A DNA stretch of 64,000 nucleotides from Streptomyces filipinensis. GTDB lineage: Bacteria > Actinomycetota > Actinomycetes > Streptomycetales > Streptomycetaceae. Within the stretch, counting starts at the first letter, position 1. The number at the start of each line of letters is the position of its first letter. Below, piece by piece: positions 7,384 to 15,417 of the stretch. The DNA lies in the NCBI RefSeq assembly GCF_014649495.1, contig NZ_BMTD01000009.1, positions 186,001 to 250,000 of the forward strand, in the 5' to 3' direction. The position numbers were made by a program, and so were the translations under genes. The notes under the pieces were generated by a model that was not told the DNA's origin, searched no databases, and saw only the letters and a program-made list of their open reading frames with translations.

Positions 7384-8919
7384 TCAGAGCGAACGGTCCT
7401 CGGGGGAGGGTGGGGCGACCGGCCTGCCCCAGTCCACCTGAGGGCCGTCGAAGTGGGCGGCGTGCCGCGGCGGATGGGCTGCGGCGCCGAGCACGAAGAC
7501 GTCCTCCGCGCCGTCGAGCACCCCGCCCGACGGATCGTCGTCCCCCGACCGGCGCACCACGTCCCGCTCCGGCATGAGGATGTCCCGTACGACGACGGCG
7601 CACAGGTACAGCGTGCCCACCAGGTGCAGCACGATCGACCATTGATAGCCGTGCGTAGGCAGGCCCTTATGGGCGTCTCCGCTGGTCGTGTACGCGAGAT
7701 ACATCCAGATGCCCAGGAAGTACGCCACCTCGCAGGCCTGCCAGATGAGGAAGTCACGCCACTTGGGCCGGGCGAGGACGGCCAGCGGCACCAGCCACAG
7801 GACGTACTGCGGTGAGTAGACCTTGTTGGTGAGGATGAAGGCCGCCACCATCAGGAAGGCCAGCTGGGCGAAGCGCGGCCGGCGCGGGGCGGTGAACGCC
7901 AGCGCGGCGATGCCGAGGAAGCACAGCACCACCAGGACCAGGGCAGCGGTGTTCACAAAACCGGTGCCGGGTGGGTTGCTGGAGTTCTGCGCCCAGATCA
8001 GCCAGAACGAGCCGAAGTCGACGCCCCGTTCCTGGCTGAACGTGTAGAACTTCGACCAGCCCTGGAAGGCGAAGAGCATCACCGGCAGGTTCACCACGAG
8101 CCAGGCGATCGCCGTGGCGCCCACGGCCTGGGCGTACTCGCGCCACTTGCCGGCTCGCCAGCACAGCACGAGCAGCGGGGCGAGCAGGAACACGGGGTAG
8201 AGCTTGGCGGCCGTGGCGAGGCCCAGGAGGAGGCCGAAGGCGACGGGACGGCTGCGGGACCACATCAGCATCGCCGCGGCCGTGAGCGCCACCGCCAGCA
8301 GATCCCAGTTGATGGTCGCGGTGAGCGCCAAAGCGGGCGCCAGGGCCACCAGCAGGCCGTCCCAGGGGCGCCGGCGGTGGGTGCGGACCACGCACACGGC
8401 GATGACCGCCGCGCACACCATCAGCATCCCGGCGTTGACGAACCAGTACCACTGCTCCTGGTGCTGGAGGGTGCCGCTGTGCGGGGTCAGCCAGGACGCC
8501 ACCTCCATGAACACTCCGGTGAGCACCGGGTACTCGAGGTAGTCCATGTCACCCGAGAGCTTGTCGAAGTACGGCACGAGATGATCGGCGAACCCGCGTC
8601 CCTGATAGAGGTGCGGGATGTCCGAGTAGCAGGCGTGCGTGTACTGACTGCTCGCGCCGAAGAACCAGGCGCTGTGGTAGCAGGGCGCCTTCTGCACCAG
8701 GCCGAGGGCGAACATACCGATCGCCACCAGCGCGACAACCCGTACGGGGGTCCACCAGGAGGTCGCGAGCAGGGCACGACGGCCCAGGGGTCCGCCGATC
8801 AGCTCGCTGCCGGCCCGGGCGATCTCGTCCTCACTGGTCGGTCGCACGGGTTCCGCCGTGGCGGGCCGCACGGGCTCGGGCTCGTGCCTGCTCGCGGGCG
8901 TCATCTCTGCACTGGGCAT
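7384..8919 (-). CDS. GT87/DUF2029-like polytopic membrane glycosyltransferase
   Basis: This predicted 511-residue membrane protein has a hydrophilic N terminus, roughly ten membrane segments and a short charged C-terminal tail. The loop after the first helix contains CYSDIPHLYQGRGF and the acidic DYLEYPVLTG, a pattern typical of GT-C polyprenyl-phosphate mannosyltransferases of the PimE/GT87 group. ATINWDLLAVAL, ATAAKLYPVFLL and NKVYSPQYVLWLVP are also family-like. ATG 8919 (MPSAEMTP) is preferred over 8997 because the upstream extension crosses the preceding terminator. The likely substrate is a polyprenyl-phosphate sugar, but acceptor and linkage are unknown. Confidence 0.78.
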   Translation of the reverse strand: MPSAEMTPASRHEPEPVRPATAEPVRPTSEDEIARAGSELIGGPLGRRALLATSWWTPVRVVALVAIGMFALGLVQKAPCYHSAWFFGASSQYTHACYSDIPHLYQGRGFADHLVPYFDKLSGDMDYLEYPVLTGVFMEVASWLTPHSGTLQHQEQWYWFVNAGMLMVCAAVIAVCVVRTHRRRPWDGLLVALAPALALTATINWDLLAVALTAAAMLMWSRSRPVAFGLLLGLATAAKLYPVFLLAPLLVLCWRAGKWREYAQAVGATAIAWLVVNLPVMLFAFQGWSKFYTFSQERGVDFGSFWLIWAQNSSNPPGTGFVNTAALVLVVLCFLGIAALAFTAPRRPRFAQLAFLMVAAFILTNKVYSPQYVLWLVPLAVLARPKWRDFLIWQACEVAYFLGIWMYLAYTTSGDAHKGLPTHGYQWSIVLHLVGTLYLCAVVVRDILMPERDVVRRSGDDDPSGGVLDGAEDVFVLGAAAHPPRHAAHFDGPQVDWGRPVAPPSPEDRSL

Positions 8920-8957
8920 GGGGCACATCCTGCCGTACCTGCCTGGGAAAGCGCCGA

Positions 8958-8988
8958 GGGCCGCCGCACCTGGCGGGTGCGGCGGCCC
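8958..8988 (-). terminator. Hairpin after the PBP gene
   Basis: Perfect 13-bp arms GGGCCGCCGCACC (8958-8970) and GGTGCGGCGGCCC (8976-8988) lie between the PBP stop and the GT87 start. No U tract is visible, so it may act as a weak terminator or attenuator between two minus-strand genes. The parS site at 8991 is adjacent. Confidence 0.6.
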
Positions 8989-8990
8989 AT

Positions 8991-9004
8991 GTTTCACGTG
9001 AAAC
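8991..9004. other. parS: parS centromere site
   Basis: A perfect GTTTCACGTGAAAC lies between the PBP stop (9049) and the hairpin at 8958-8988. Confidence 0.92.
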
Positions 9005-9048
9005 GGTCGCGGCGGGCGAAAGAGGCGCCAACCGGTCAGGCTCGGCGG

Positions 9049-11721
9049 CTAACCGTTCTGACCTCCGAAGATGCCTCCGTTGCCGTTGCCATTGCCTCGG
9101 GTGGTGCCGGCGGTGCCGGTCGTATCCGTGGGGGTGGGGGTCGGAACGGTCCCCCCGTCGGTCCCACCCGTGTCCGTGCCACCGGTGCCGTTGCTGTTGC
9201 CGTTGCCGTTGCAGTCGTTGCCCCAGCTCCACTGGCAGGTGTCGCTCGCTGACGGGGACGGAGACGTGGCCGTGACGCTGGGCGTCGGGCTCGGTGAGGT
9301 GCTCGGCGTCGGGCTCGGGGTGATGGTGACGCTCGGGGTCGGGGACGGGGCGCCCGCCTCGTCCTCCACATTGCCGATCGGGGTGGCGTCCGGGAAGGGG
9401 AGGTCGTTCTGCCCCCTCAGGGCGGCCCTCATGTACTCGGTCCACACCGACGTCGGGATGTCACCACCGTGGATCGACGGGACGCCCGCTGTGCCGTTCA
9501 TGGACAGCAGCTCGTGGTCCTTCGGGTTCTCACGGAACATCGCCACCGAGGTGGACAGCTGCCGGGTGTAGCCGACGAACCAGGCTGACTTGTTGCTGTC
9601 GGTGGTACCGGTCTTGCCCGCCGCCGTGCGACCCAGCGCCTTGGCGTTCTGACCCGTACCGTTCTGGATCACGTTCTGCAGCACGTCCGTGACGTTGTTC
9701 GCCACGTTGGCCGGGATCGCCGGGGTGACCTGCGGCTTGCTGAAGCCCTGCAGGTCCACCCCGTCCTTCTTCACCTCGGTCACCGAATACGGGTCCGCGT
9801 GCTTGCCGGACGCCGCGAAGGTCGCGTACGCGTCGGCCATGCGGATCGCGCTCGGGGTCGAGGTACCGATGGCGAAGGACGGGTTGAGCGTGGAGAAGCT
9901 GTCCTTGAGGATGCCAGACCTCTGGGCGACGTCCCGCACATGCGTCAGCCCCACATCTACACCGAGCTGCACGAACGGCGTGTTGACGGACTGCTCCATC
10001 GCCTTACGCAGGCTGATATAGCCCCACTTGTAGTGGCTTTCGTTGTTCTGGAAGAAGACCGAGTTGTCCTTGTTGAGGAAGGGCGACCCATCGGGCCTGG
10101 TCACCTTGAGGTGATCGTTGCCGTTGTACTTGCTCAGCGGCGAGATGCCCTGTCCGTCGGACTTGTAGGTCCCGTACTCCATGGCCGCGGCCAGCACGAA
10201 CGGCTTCCATGTCGAACCGACCGGCACGCCGGAGGTGTCGGCGTTGTTCGTGAAGTGGCCGTTCTCGTAGCCGTCACCGCCGTAGAGGGCGACGATCGCG
10301 CCGTTTTCGGGCTTCACCGACGCCGCACCGAACTGGACGTACTTGTCCAGGTCACGGCGTTTTGGATCGATCCGCTGCTTCTGGATCTTCTTCACGGCCG
10401 CGGTCAGCTCGTTGACCTTCTTCTTGTCGAAGGTCGTCTTGATCTGGTAGCCGCCCTGGTCGAACTGTGCCTCCGTGATGTCGGAGTGCGCGAGGACGTA
10501 CTTCTTCGCCGTGTCGACCAGGTAGCTGATCTGTCCGGTCATGCCCTTGGTCGCCTTGCGGCCCTGGGGGACGGGGTACTTCTTGGTGGCCGTCACGTAC
10601 TGGGCGTCGGTCAAGTGGTGATCGTTGTGCATCTGCTCGAGGATCCACTTCCAGCGTTCCTGTGAGCGCTGGGTGTTGGCCTTCTGCGTGGCCGTGGGGT
10701 CGAGGTCGGCGTTGCCTGCCGGGTCGAAGTACGTCGGGCCCTTGAGCAGCGCCGCGAGCACCGCGCACTGGCTCGGCGTGAGGTCCACCGCGTTCTTGCC
10801 GTAGTACGTCTGCGCGGCCGCCTGGATGCCGTACGCACCTCGTCCGAAGTACGAGGTGTTCAGATAGCCCTGGAGGATCTGCTTCTTCTTGAGCTTCGTC
10901 CCCACCTTGATGGAGATGAACATCTCCTTGAACTTACGGGTGAGGGTCTGCTGCTGGCTCAGGTAGGTGTTCTTGACGTACTGCTGGGTGATCGTCGAGC
11001 CACCCTGGGTCTGCCCACCCCGCGCCATGTTGACCACGGCTCGCGCGATGCCCATGGGGTCGACGCCCGAGTCCTGGTAGAAGCTCTTGTTCTCGGCCGA
11101 GATCACGGCCCACTGCATGGCCTCGGGAATCTGGTCGATGCTGACGTTCTGCCGGTTGACGCCCGTGCCCGTCGCCACCATCTGTTTGCCGTCGGCCCAG
11201 TAGTAGACGTTGTTCTGGGACTTGGCCGCGTCGTTCTCGTTGGGGATCGAGACCATCGCGTAGCCCACGCCCACCATGGCCACCAGGCTGCCGACGAAGC
11301 CGATGAACAGCCCGGAGGTGAGCTTCCAGGAGGGCACCCAGCGGCGCCATCCGTACTTTTCGGCCCGGGGGTAGTCGATCAACCGCTTCTTGCCGGGTGC
11401 GGTCGACGCACGGCCCCTGCCGCGTGCGGGCCCGGCCGGGCCACCGCGCCGGCCGCCCGGTCCCTCGGTGTCGGGGCCTCTGCGGCGGCCGCCTCTCTGC
11501 GCGGCCCGGCGCGCCTCGGCACGGCCGCCGTAGGCGCGCTCTTCACCTCCTGGACCATTGGGACCCGACCCATAGGAACTGGACCCATAGGAGTCGGTTG
11601 GGGACTCGGTGGCGCCCCGCGGTGCCGCACGGCGACCGGAGGGTGAGCCGGACTGACCGCGTCGGGCCGCGGCACGTCCGCCTCCCTGCGGCTGCGGCGG
11701 TTTGCGACGGTGCTCGCTCAT
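9049..11721 (-). CDS. Class A penicillin-binding protein (transglycosylase/transpeptidase)
   Basis: This predicted 890-residue bifunctional peptidoglycan synthase starts with a long disordered Arg/Gly-rich cytoplasmic region (about 1-125) and a membrane anchor (SGLFIGFVGSLVAMVGVGYAM). A GT51 domain follows (AVISAENKSFYQDSGVDPMG, GGSTITQQYVKN, KEMFISIKV). The transpeptidase has STWK in VPVGSTWKPF, SVN in AMEQSVNTPF and KTGTT. A Ser/Pro/Thr-rich and Gly/Asn-rich extracellular tail ends the protein. ATG 11721 (MSEHRRKPP) has a GAGGAG ribosome site; the extension to 11820 is not supported. It likely polymerises and cross-links glycan outside the membrane. Confidence 0.95.
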   Translation of the reverse strand: MSEHRRKPPQPQGGGRAAARRGQSGSPSGRRAAPRGATESPTDSYGSSSYGSGPNGPGGEERAYGGRAEARRAAQRGGRRRGPDTEGPGGRRGGPAGPARGRGRASTAPGKKRLIDYPRAEKYGWRRWVPSWKLTSGLFIGFVGSLVAMVGVGYAMVSIPNENDAAKSQNNVYYWADGKQMVATGTGVNRQNVSIDQIPEAMQWAVISAENKSFYQDSGVDPMGIARAVVNMARGGQTQGGSTITQQYVKNTYLSQQQTLTRKFKEMFISIKVGTKLKKKQILQGYLNTSYFGRGAYGIQAAAQTYYGKNAVDLTPSQCAVLAALLKGPTYFDPAGNADLDPTATQKANTQRSQERWKWILEQMHNDHHLTDAQYVTATKKYPVPQGRKATKGMTGQISYLVDTAKKYVLAHSDITEAQFDQGGYQIKTTFDKKKVNELTAAVKKIQKQRIDPKRRDLDKYVQFGAASVKPENGAIVALYGGDGYENGHFTNNADTSGVPVGSTWKPFVLAAAMEYGTYKSDGQGISPLSKYNGNDHLKVTRPDGSPFLNKDNSVFFQNNESHYKWGYISLRKAMEQSVNTPFVQLGVDVGLTHVRDVAQRSGILKDSFSTLNPSFAIGTSTPSAIRMADAYATFAASGKHADPYSVTEVKKDGVDLQGFSKPQVTPAIPANVANNVTDVLQNVIQNGTGQNAKALGRTAAGKTGTTDSNKSAWFVGYTRQLSTSVAMFRENPKDHELLSMNGTAGVPSIHGGDIPTSVWTEYMRAALRGQNDLPFPDATPIGNVEDEAGAPSPTPSVTITPSPTPSTSPSPTPSVTATSPSPSASDTCQWSWGNDCNGNGNSNGTGGTDTGGTDGGTVPTPTPTDTTGTAGTTRGNGNGNGGIFGGQNG

Positions 11722-12119
11722 CGAACGATTACTCCTCGGGCAGGCGCACCCGTGCGCGCCTGGAACGGCGGCTGGTTTCCGGTCCCCCCGGAGTACGGAT
11801 GTGGTCGGTTCGGCATTCACCCGTACTGCACCAGGGACGACGACGCTCCCCGGGCGTCACTTGGTTCCCGGTGGTATGCATGCCGCACAGACTACGCATC
11901 GCCAAAACCCGCCGAGTCCTGATGTTCACCCCAAACCGTGCAACTTGCCTCGTATGAATCGGTGATGTGATCCCGTTCACGACCGTCCCTCTTGTCGCCC
12001 GTGGAAGGCCGTTCTATCGTCGTGATGTATCGAGTCGATACATCAGCGCGAGATAAAGAAACGCTGAGAGGCACAGCGAGACCCGCGGGAGCGATCAGCG
12101 GGACCGAGAGGAGGCGACG
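11722..12119. promoter_or_regulatory. Divergent intergenic region, PBP / PadR
   Basis: This gap of about 400 bp carries no supported gene. It must hold the PBP promoter on the left and the padR promoter on the right. The only clear structure is the palindrome at 12024-12044, 76 bp before the PadR start. Confidence 0.5.
12024..12044. promoter_or_regulatory. PadR-type operator palindrome
   Basis: Perfect 9-bp arms GATGTATCG and CGATACATC are separated by AGT. ATGTAT/ATACAT half-sites are typical of PadR-family binding sites, and the site lies 76 bp upstream of a padR gene. Autoregulation is inferred. Confidence 0.75.
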
Positions 12120-12803
12120 ATGAGCCGACGTTCCGGCATCCTCGAGTTCGCTGTGCTCGGTCTGCTGCGCGAGTCCCCGATGCACGGCTATGAGCTGCGC
12201 AAACGACTCAACACGTCCCTGGGTGTGTTCCGGGCGTTCAGCTACGGGACCCTGTATCCCTGCCTCAAGACGCTGGTCACCAACGGCTGGCTGATCGAGG
12301 AACCGGGCAGCACCCACGAGGACGCCCTCGCCGCTCCGCTCGCCGGCCGCCGGGCCAAGATCGTCTACCGGCTGACGGCGGAAGGGAAGGAGCACTTCGA
12401 GGACCTGCTCTCGCAGACCGGCCCCGACGCGTATGAGGACGAACATTTCGCCGCACGTTTCGCCTTCTTCGGGCAGACGTCACGCGATGTGCGCATGCGC
12501 GTTCTGGAGGGCCGTCGCAGCCGTCTGGAGGAGCGCCTGGAGAAGATGCGCTCCTCTCTGGCGCGCACGCGGGAGCGCCTCGACGACTACACACTTGAGC
12601 TCCAGCGCCACGGAATGGAGTCCGTGGAGCGCGAAGTGCGCTGGCTGAACGAGCTCATCGAGAGCGAGCGGGCCGGGCGGGACCTGAGGGGTTCCGCGTC
12701 CGGGGGGTCCGCTCAGCAGGACACCACCACTGGATCGACGGGCGGCCTGCCCCGTCCCGGGGAGAACCCCCGGACGGATCCGCCCGGCGACACCGCCACG
12801 TGA
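12120..12803 (+). CDS. PadR-family transcriptional regulator
   Basis: This 227-residue regulator has a winged-helix N-terminal domain (GILEFAVLGLLRESPMHGYELRKRL, then FSYGTLYPCLKTLVTNGWL), the hallmark of PadR. A long C-terminal helical region (about 130-190) is likely a dimerising coiled coil, and the tail is disordered. ATG 12120 follows GAGAGGAGG. The perfect inverted repeat at 12024-12044 in its promoter suggests that it controls itself, and perhaps ino1, which starts 43 bp after its stop. The ligand is unknown. Confidence 0.92.
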   Translation: MSRRSGILEFAVLGLLRESPMHGYELRKRLNTSLGVFRAFSYGTLYPCLKTLVTNGWLIEEPGSTHEDALAAPLAGRRAKIVYRLTAEGKEHFEDLLSQTGPDAYEDEHFAARFAFFGQTSRDVRMRVLEGRRSRLEERLEKMRSSLARTRERLDDYTLELQRHGMESVEREVRWLNELIESERAGRDLRGSASGGSAQQDTTTGSTGGLPRPGENPRTDPPGDTAT

Positions 12804-12846
12804 GACCCAGTCAGGGCCTCACTCGTACACACAGGGAGCAACCGGA

Positions 12847-13929
12847 ATGGGTTCGGTTCGCGTAGCCATCGTCGGCGTGGGCAACTGCGCTGCGTCGCTG
12901 GTGCAGGGAGTCGAGTACTACAAGGACGCCGACCCGGCGTCCAAGGTCCCCGGCCTGATGCACGTGCAGTTCGGTGACTACCACGTCAAGGACGTCGAGT
13001 TCGTCGCCGCCTTCGACGTGGACGCCAAGAAGGTCGGCCTCGACCTCGCGGACGCGATCGGCGCCTCCGAGAACAACACCATCAAGATCTGCGACGTGCC
13101 CAGCACCGGTGTCACCGTCCAGCGCGGTCACACCCTCGACGGCCTCGGCAAGTACTACCGCCAGACCATCGAGGAGTCCGACGCCGCGCCGGTCGACGTC
13201 GTCCAGATCCTGAAGGACAAGCAGGTCGACGTCCTGGTCTGCTACCTGCCGGTCGGCTCCGAGGACGCGGCGAAGTTCTACGCCCAGTGCGCCATCGACG
13301 CCAAGGTCGCCTTCGTCAACGCCCTCCCGGTCTTCATCGCCGGCACCAAGGAGTGGGCCGACAAGTTCACCGAGGCCGGTGTGCCGATCGTCGGTGACGA
13401 CATCAAGTCCCAGGTCGGCGCCACCATCACGCACCGCGTCATGGCGAAGCTGTTCGAGGACCGCGGTGTCATCCTCGACCGCACGATGCAGCTGAACGTC
13501 GGCGGCAACATGGACTTCAAGAACATGCTCGAGCGCGAGCGCCTGGAGTCCAAGAAGATCTCCAAGACGCAGGCCGTCACCTCGCAGATCCCCGACCGGG
13601 ACCTCGGCGAGAAGAACGTCCACATCGGCCCGTCCGACTACGTGGCCTGGCTGGACGACCGCAAGTGGGCCTACGTCCGCCTTGAGGGCCGTGCCTTCGG
13701 TGACGTCCCGCTGAACCTGGAGTACAAGCTCGAGGTCTGGGACTCCCCGAACTCCGCGGGTGTCATCATCGACGCCCTGCGCGCCGCGAAGATCGCCAAG
13801 GACCGCGGCATCGGCGGCCCGATCCTGTCGGCGTCCTCGTACTTCATGAAGTCCCCGCCGGTCCAGTACTTCGACGACGAGGCCCGCGAGAACGTCGAGA
13901 AGTTCATCCGCGGCGAGGTCGAGCGCTAA
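12847..13929 (+). CDS. ino1: Inositol-3-phosphate synthase
   Basis: This 360-residue enzyme converts glucose 6-phosphate to inositol 3-phosphate using NAD, the first step towards phosphatidylinositol and mycothiol in actinomycetes. The Rossmann segment VRVAIVGVGNCAASLVQGV opens the protein. LPVGSEDAAKFYAQCAIDA, GDDIKSQVGATITHR, LNVGGNMDFKNML and KLEVWDSPNSAGVIIDA are the family motifs of the prokaryotic form. It begins 43 bp after padR and may be co-transcribed with it. A hairpin follows the stop. Confidence 0.96.
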   Translation: MGSVRVAIVGVGNCAASLVQGVEYYKDADPASKVPGLMHVQFGDYHVKDVEFVAAFDVDAKKVGLDLADAIGASENNTIKICDVPSTGVTVQRGHTLDGLGKYYRQTIEESDAAPVDVVQILKDKQVDVLVCYLPVGSEDAAKFYAQCAIDAKVAFVNALPVFIAGTKEWADKFTEAGVPIVGDDIKSQVGATITHRVMAKLFEDRGVILDRTMQLNVGGNMDFKNMLERERLESKKISKTQAVTSQIPDRDLGEKNVHIGPSDYVAWLDDRKWAYVRLEGRAFGDVPLNLEYKLEVWDSPNSAGVIIDALRAAKIAKDRGIGGPILSASSYFMKSPPVQYFDDEARENVEKFIRGEVER

Positions 13930-13977
13930 GTCGCCCCACGGCGACCGCTCGCGCCAGAACGCTCCTGCCAGGGCTGT

Positions 13978-14011
13978 GAAGGTCCCCGGGTTCACGGACC
14001 TGGGGACCTTC
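13978..14011 (+). terminator. Hairpin terminator after ino1
   Basis: GAAGGTCCCC (13978-13987) pairs with GGGGACCTTC (14002-14011). There is no T tract. It lies 48 bp after ino1 and 22 bp before the MFS start. Confidence 0.6.
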
Positions 14012-14033
14012 CGCATGTGTGAGGCTGTGCCCC

Positions 14034-15296
14034 ATGCCCGTCGTCCGTGACCTGCGCGTCCTGTTGCGCCTGCGGTACTTCCGACGTCTGCTGTACATCC
14101 GCCTCCTGTCCCAGGGCGCCGACGGCGTCTACCAGGTCGCGCTCGCCGCGTACGTCGTCTTCTCCCCGGAGAAGCAGACCTCGGCCACCGCCATCGCCTC
14201 CGCGATGGCGGTCCTGCTGCTCCCCTATTCACTGGTCGGCCCGTTCGCCGGCGTCCTGCTGGACCGCTGGAGGCGCCGACAGGTCTTCGTGTACGGCAAT
14301 CTCCTGCGCGCCCTGCTGGCCGCGCTCACCGCCGTGCTGATCATCGGCCGGGTACCGGACTGGCTGTTCTACGCCTCCGCGCTGTGCATCACGGCGGTCA
14401 ACCGCTTCGTCCTCGCCGGACTGTCCGCGTCCCTGCCCCGAGTGGTGGACACCGAGCGTCTGGTGCTCGCCAATTCCCTGTCCCCGACGGCCGGAACACT
14501 CGCCGCGACCGCAGGCGGCGGTCTGGCCTTTGCCGTCCGGCTCGTGGCATCGGGCTCCGACGCCGCGGTGGTACTTCTCGGCGCGTTCCTCTATCTGTGC
14601 GCCGGCCTCACCGCTCTCACCGTGGCGCCCGCGCTCCTCGGCCCCGACCGGCAGCCGAAACGGCCGCGCATGGCCACCGCCCTCGCCGACACGGCACGCG
14701 ACCTCATCGCGGCTGTCCGCCATCTGGCCGCACCACAGCGCAGGGAGGCCGCTTGGGCGCTGGCCGCGATGACCCTGATGCGCTTCTGCTACGGCGCGCT
14801 GCTCGTCCTCCTGCTCATGCTGTGCCGGTACGCCCTCTCCACGACGCCGGAGGAGGGACTACGGCTGCTCGGGCTCGCACTGGCGCTCTCCGGGGCGGGG
14901 TTCTTCGCGGCGGCCGTGGTGACGCCGTGGGCAGCGGGCCACCTCGGCCCACGACGCTGGATCGCGGTGTGCTCCGGTGCCGCCGCCGTCCTGGAGCCCG
15001 CCCTCGGCCTCCCCTTCGCCGCAGGTCCCCTCCTGATCGCCGCCTTCGTCCTGGGCCTGATCACCCAGGGAGCCAAGATCGCCACGGACACCGTCGTCCA
15101 GTCCTGCGTCGACGACGCATTCCGCGGGCGGATCTTCTCCATGTACGACGTGCTCTTCAACGTGGCCTTCGTGGGTGCGGCCGGAGTGGCGGCCCTGATG
15201 CTGCCGCCAGACGGTCGCTCGACACTTCTGGTGGCCTTGGTCGCCGTGCTCTACGCCGGGGTGGCGGCGGCCTTGACGCGCTTCGGGCGCCGCTGA
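14034..15296 (+). CDS. MFS transporter
   Basis: This 420-residue major facilitator protein has about 12 membrane helices. The loop between helices 2 and 3 contains GPFAGVLLDRWRRRQVFVYGN, the MFS signature with its D-R-x-x-R-R pattern, and the first half also has LSASLPRVVDTERLVLANSL. The ATG at 14034 (MPVVRDLRVLL) has GAGG upstream; an in-frame start at 14019 would overlap the hairpin after ino1. Its substrate is unknown. It ends convergently with the CCA-adding enzyme, with two parS sites in the gap. Confidence 0.88.
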   Translation: MPVVRDLRVLLRLRYFRRLLYIRLLSQGADGVYQVALAAYVVFSPEKQTSATAIASAMAVLLLPYSLVGPFAGVLLDRWRRRQVFVYGNLLRALLAALTAVLIIGRVPDWLFYASALCITAVNRFVLAGLSASLPRVVDTERLVLANSLSPTAGTLAATAGGGLAFAVRLVASGSDAAVVLLGAFLYLCAGLTALTVAPALLGPDRQPKRPRMATALADTARDLIAAVRHLAAPQRREAAWALAAMTLMRFCYGALLVLLLMLCRYALSTTPEEGLRLLGLALALSGAGFFAAAVVTPWAAGHLGPRRWIAVCSGAAAVLEPALGLPFAAGPLLIAAFVLGLITQGAKIATDTVVQSCVDDAFRGRIFSMYDVLFNVAFVGAAGVAALMLPPDGRSTLLVALVAVLYAGVAAALTRFGRR

Positions 15297-15318
15297 GGCG
15301 GAGGCCCGGGAAACGGTG

Positions 15319-15350
15319 AGGGGCGATGTTTCACGTGAAACACCGCCCCT
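15319..15350. terminator. Convergent terminator hairpin with a parS core
   Basis: AGGGGCG (15319-15325) and CGCCCCT (15344-15350) flank the 16-bp palindrome TGTTTCACGTGAAACA with one unpaired base on each side. The whole 32 bp folds back on itself between the convergent MFS and CCA genes. Confidence 0.65.
15328..15341. other. parS: parS centromere site
   Basis: A perfect GTTTCACGTGAAAC forms the core of the inverted repeat at 15319-15350. Confidence 0.92.
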
Positions 15351-15378
15351 TGCGGTTGCTCTCCGTCCGGGGCGGGCT

Positions 15379-15392
15379 GTTTCACGTGAAAC
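15379..15392. other. parS: parS centromere site
   Basis: This second perfect GTTTCACGTGAAAC lies 37 bp from the previous one and 25 bp beyond the end of the CCA-adding enzyme gene. Confidence 0.92.
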
Positions 15393-15417
15393 ATCACCGA
15401 GCCCGGCCGAGCAGAGA

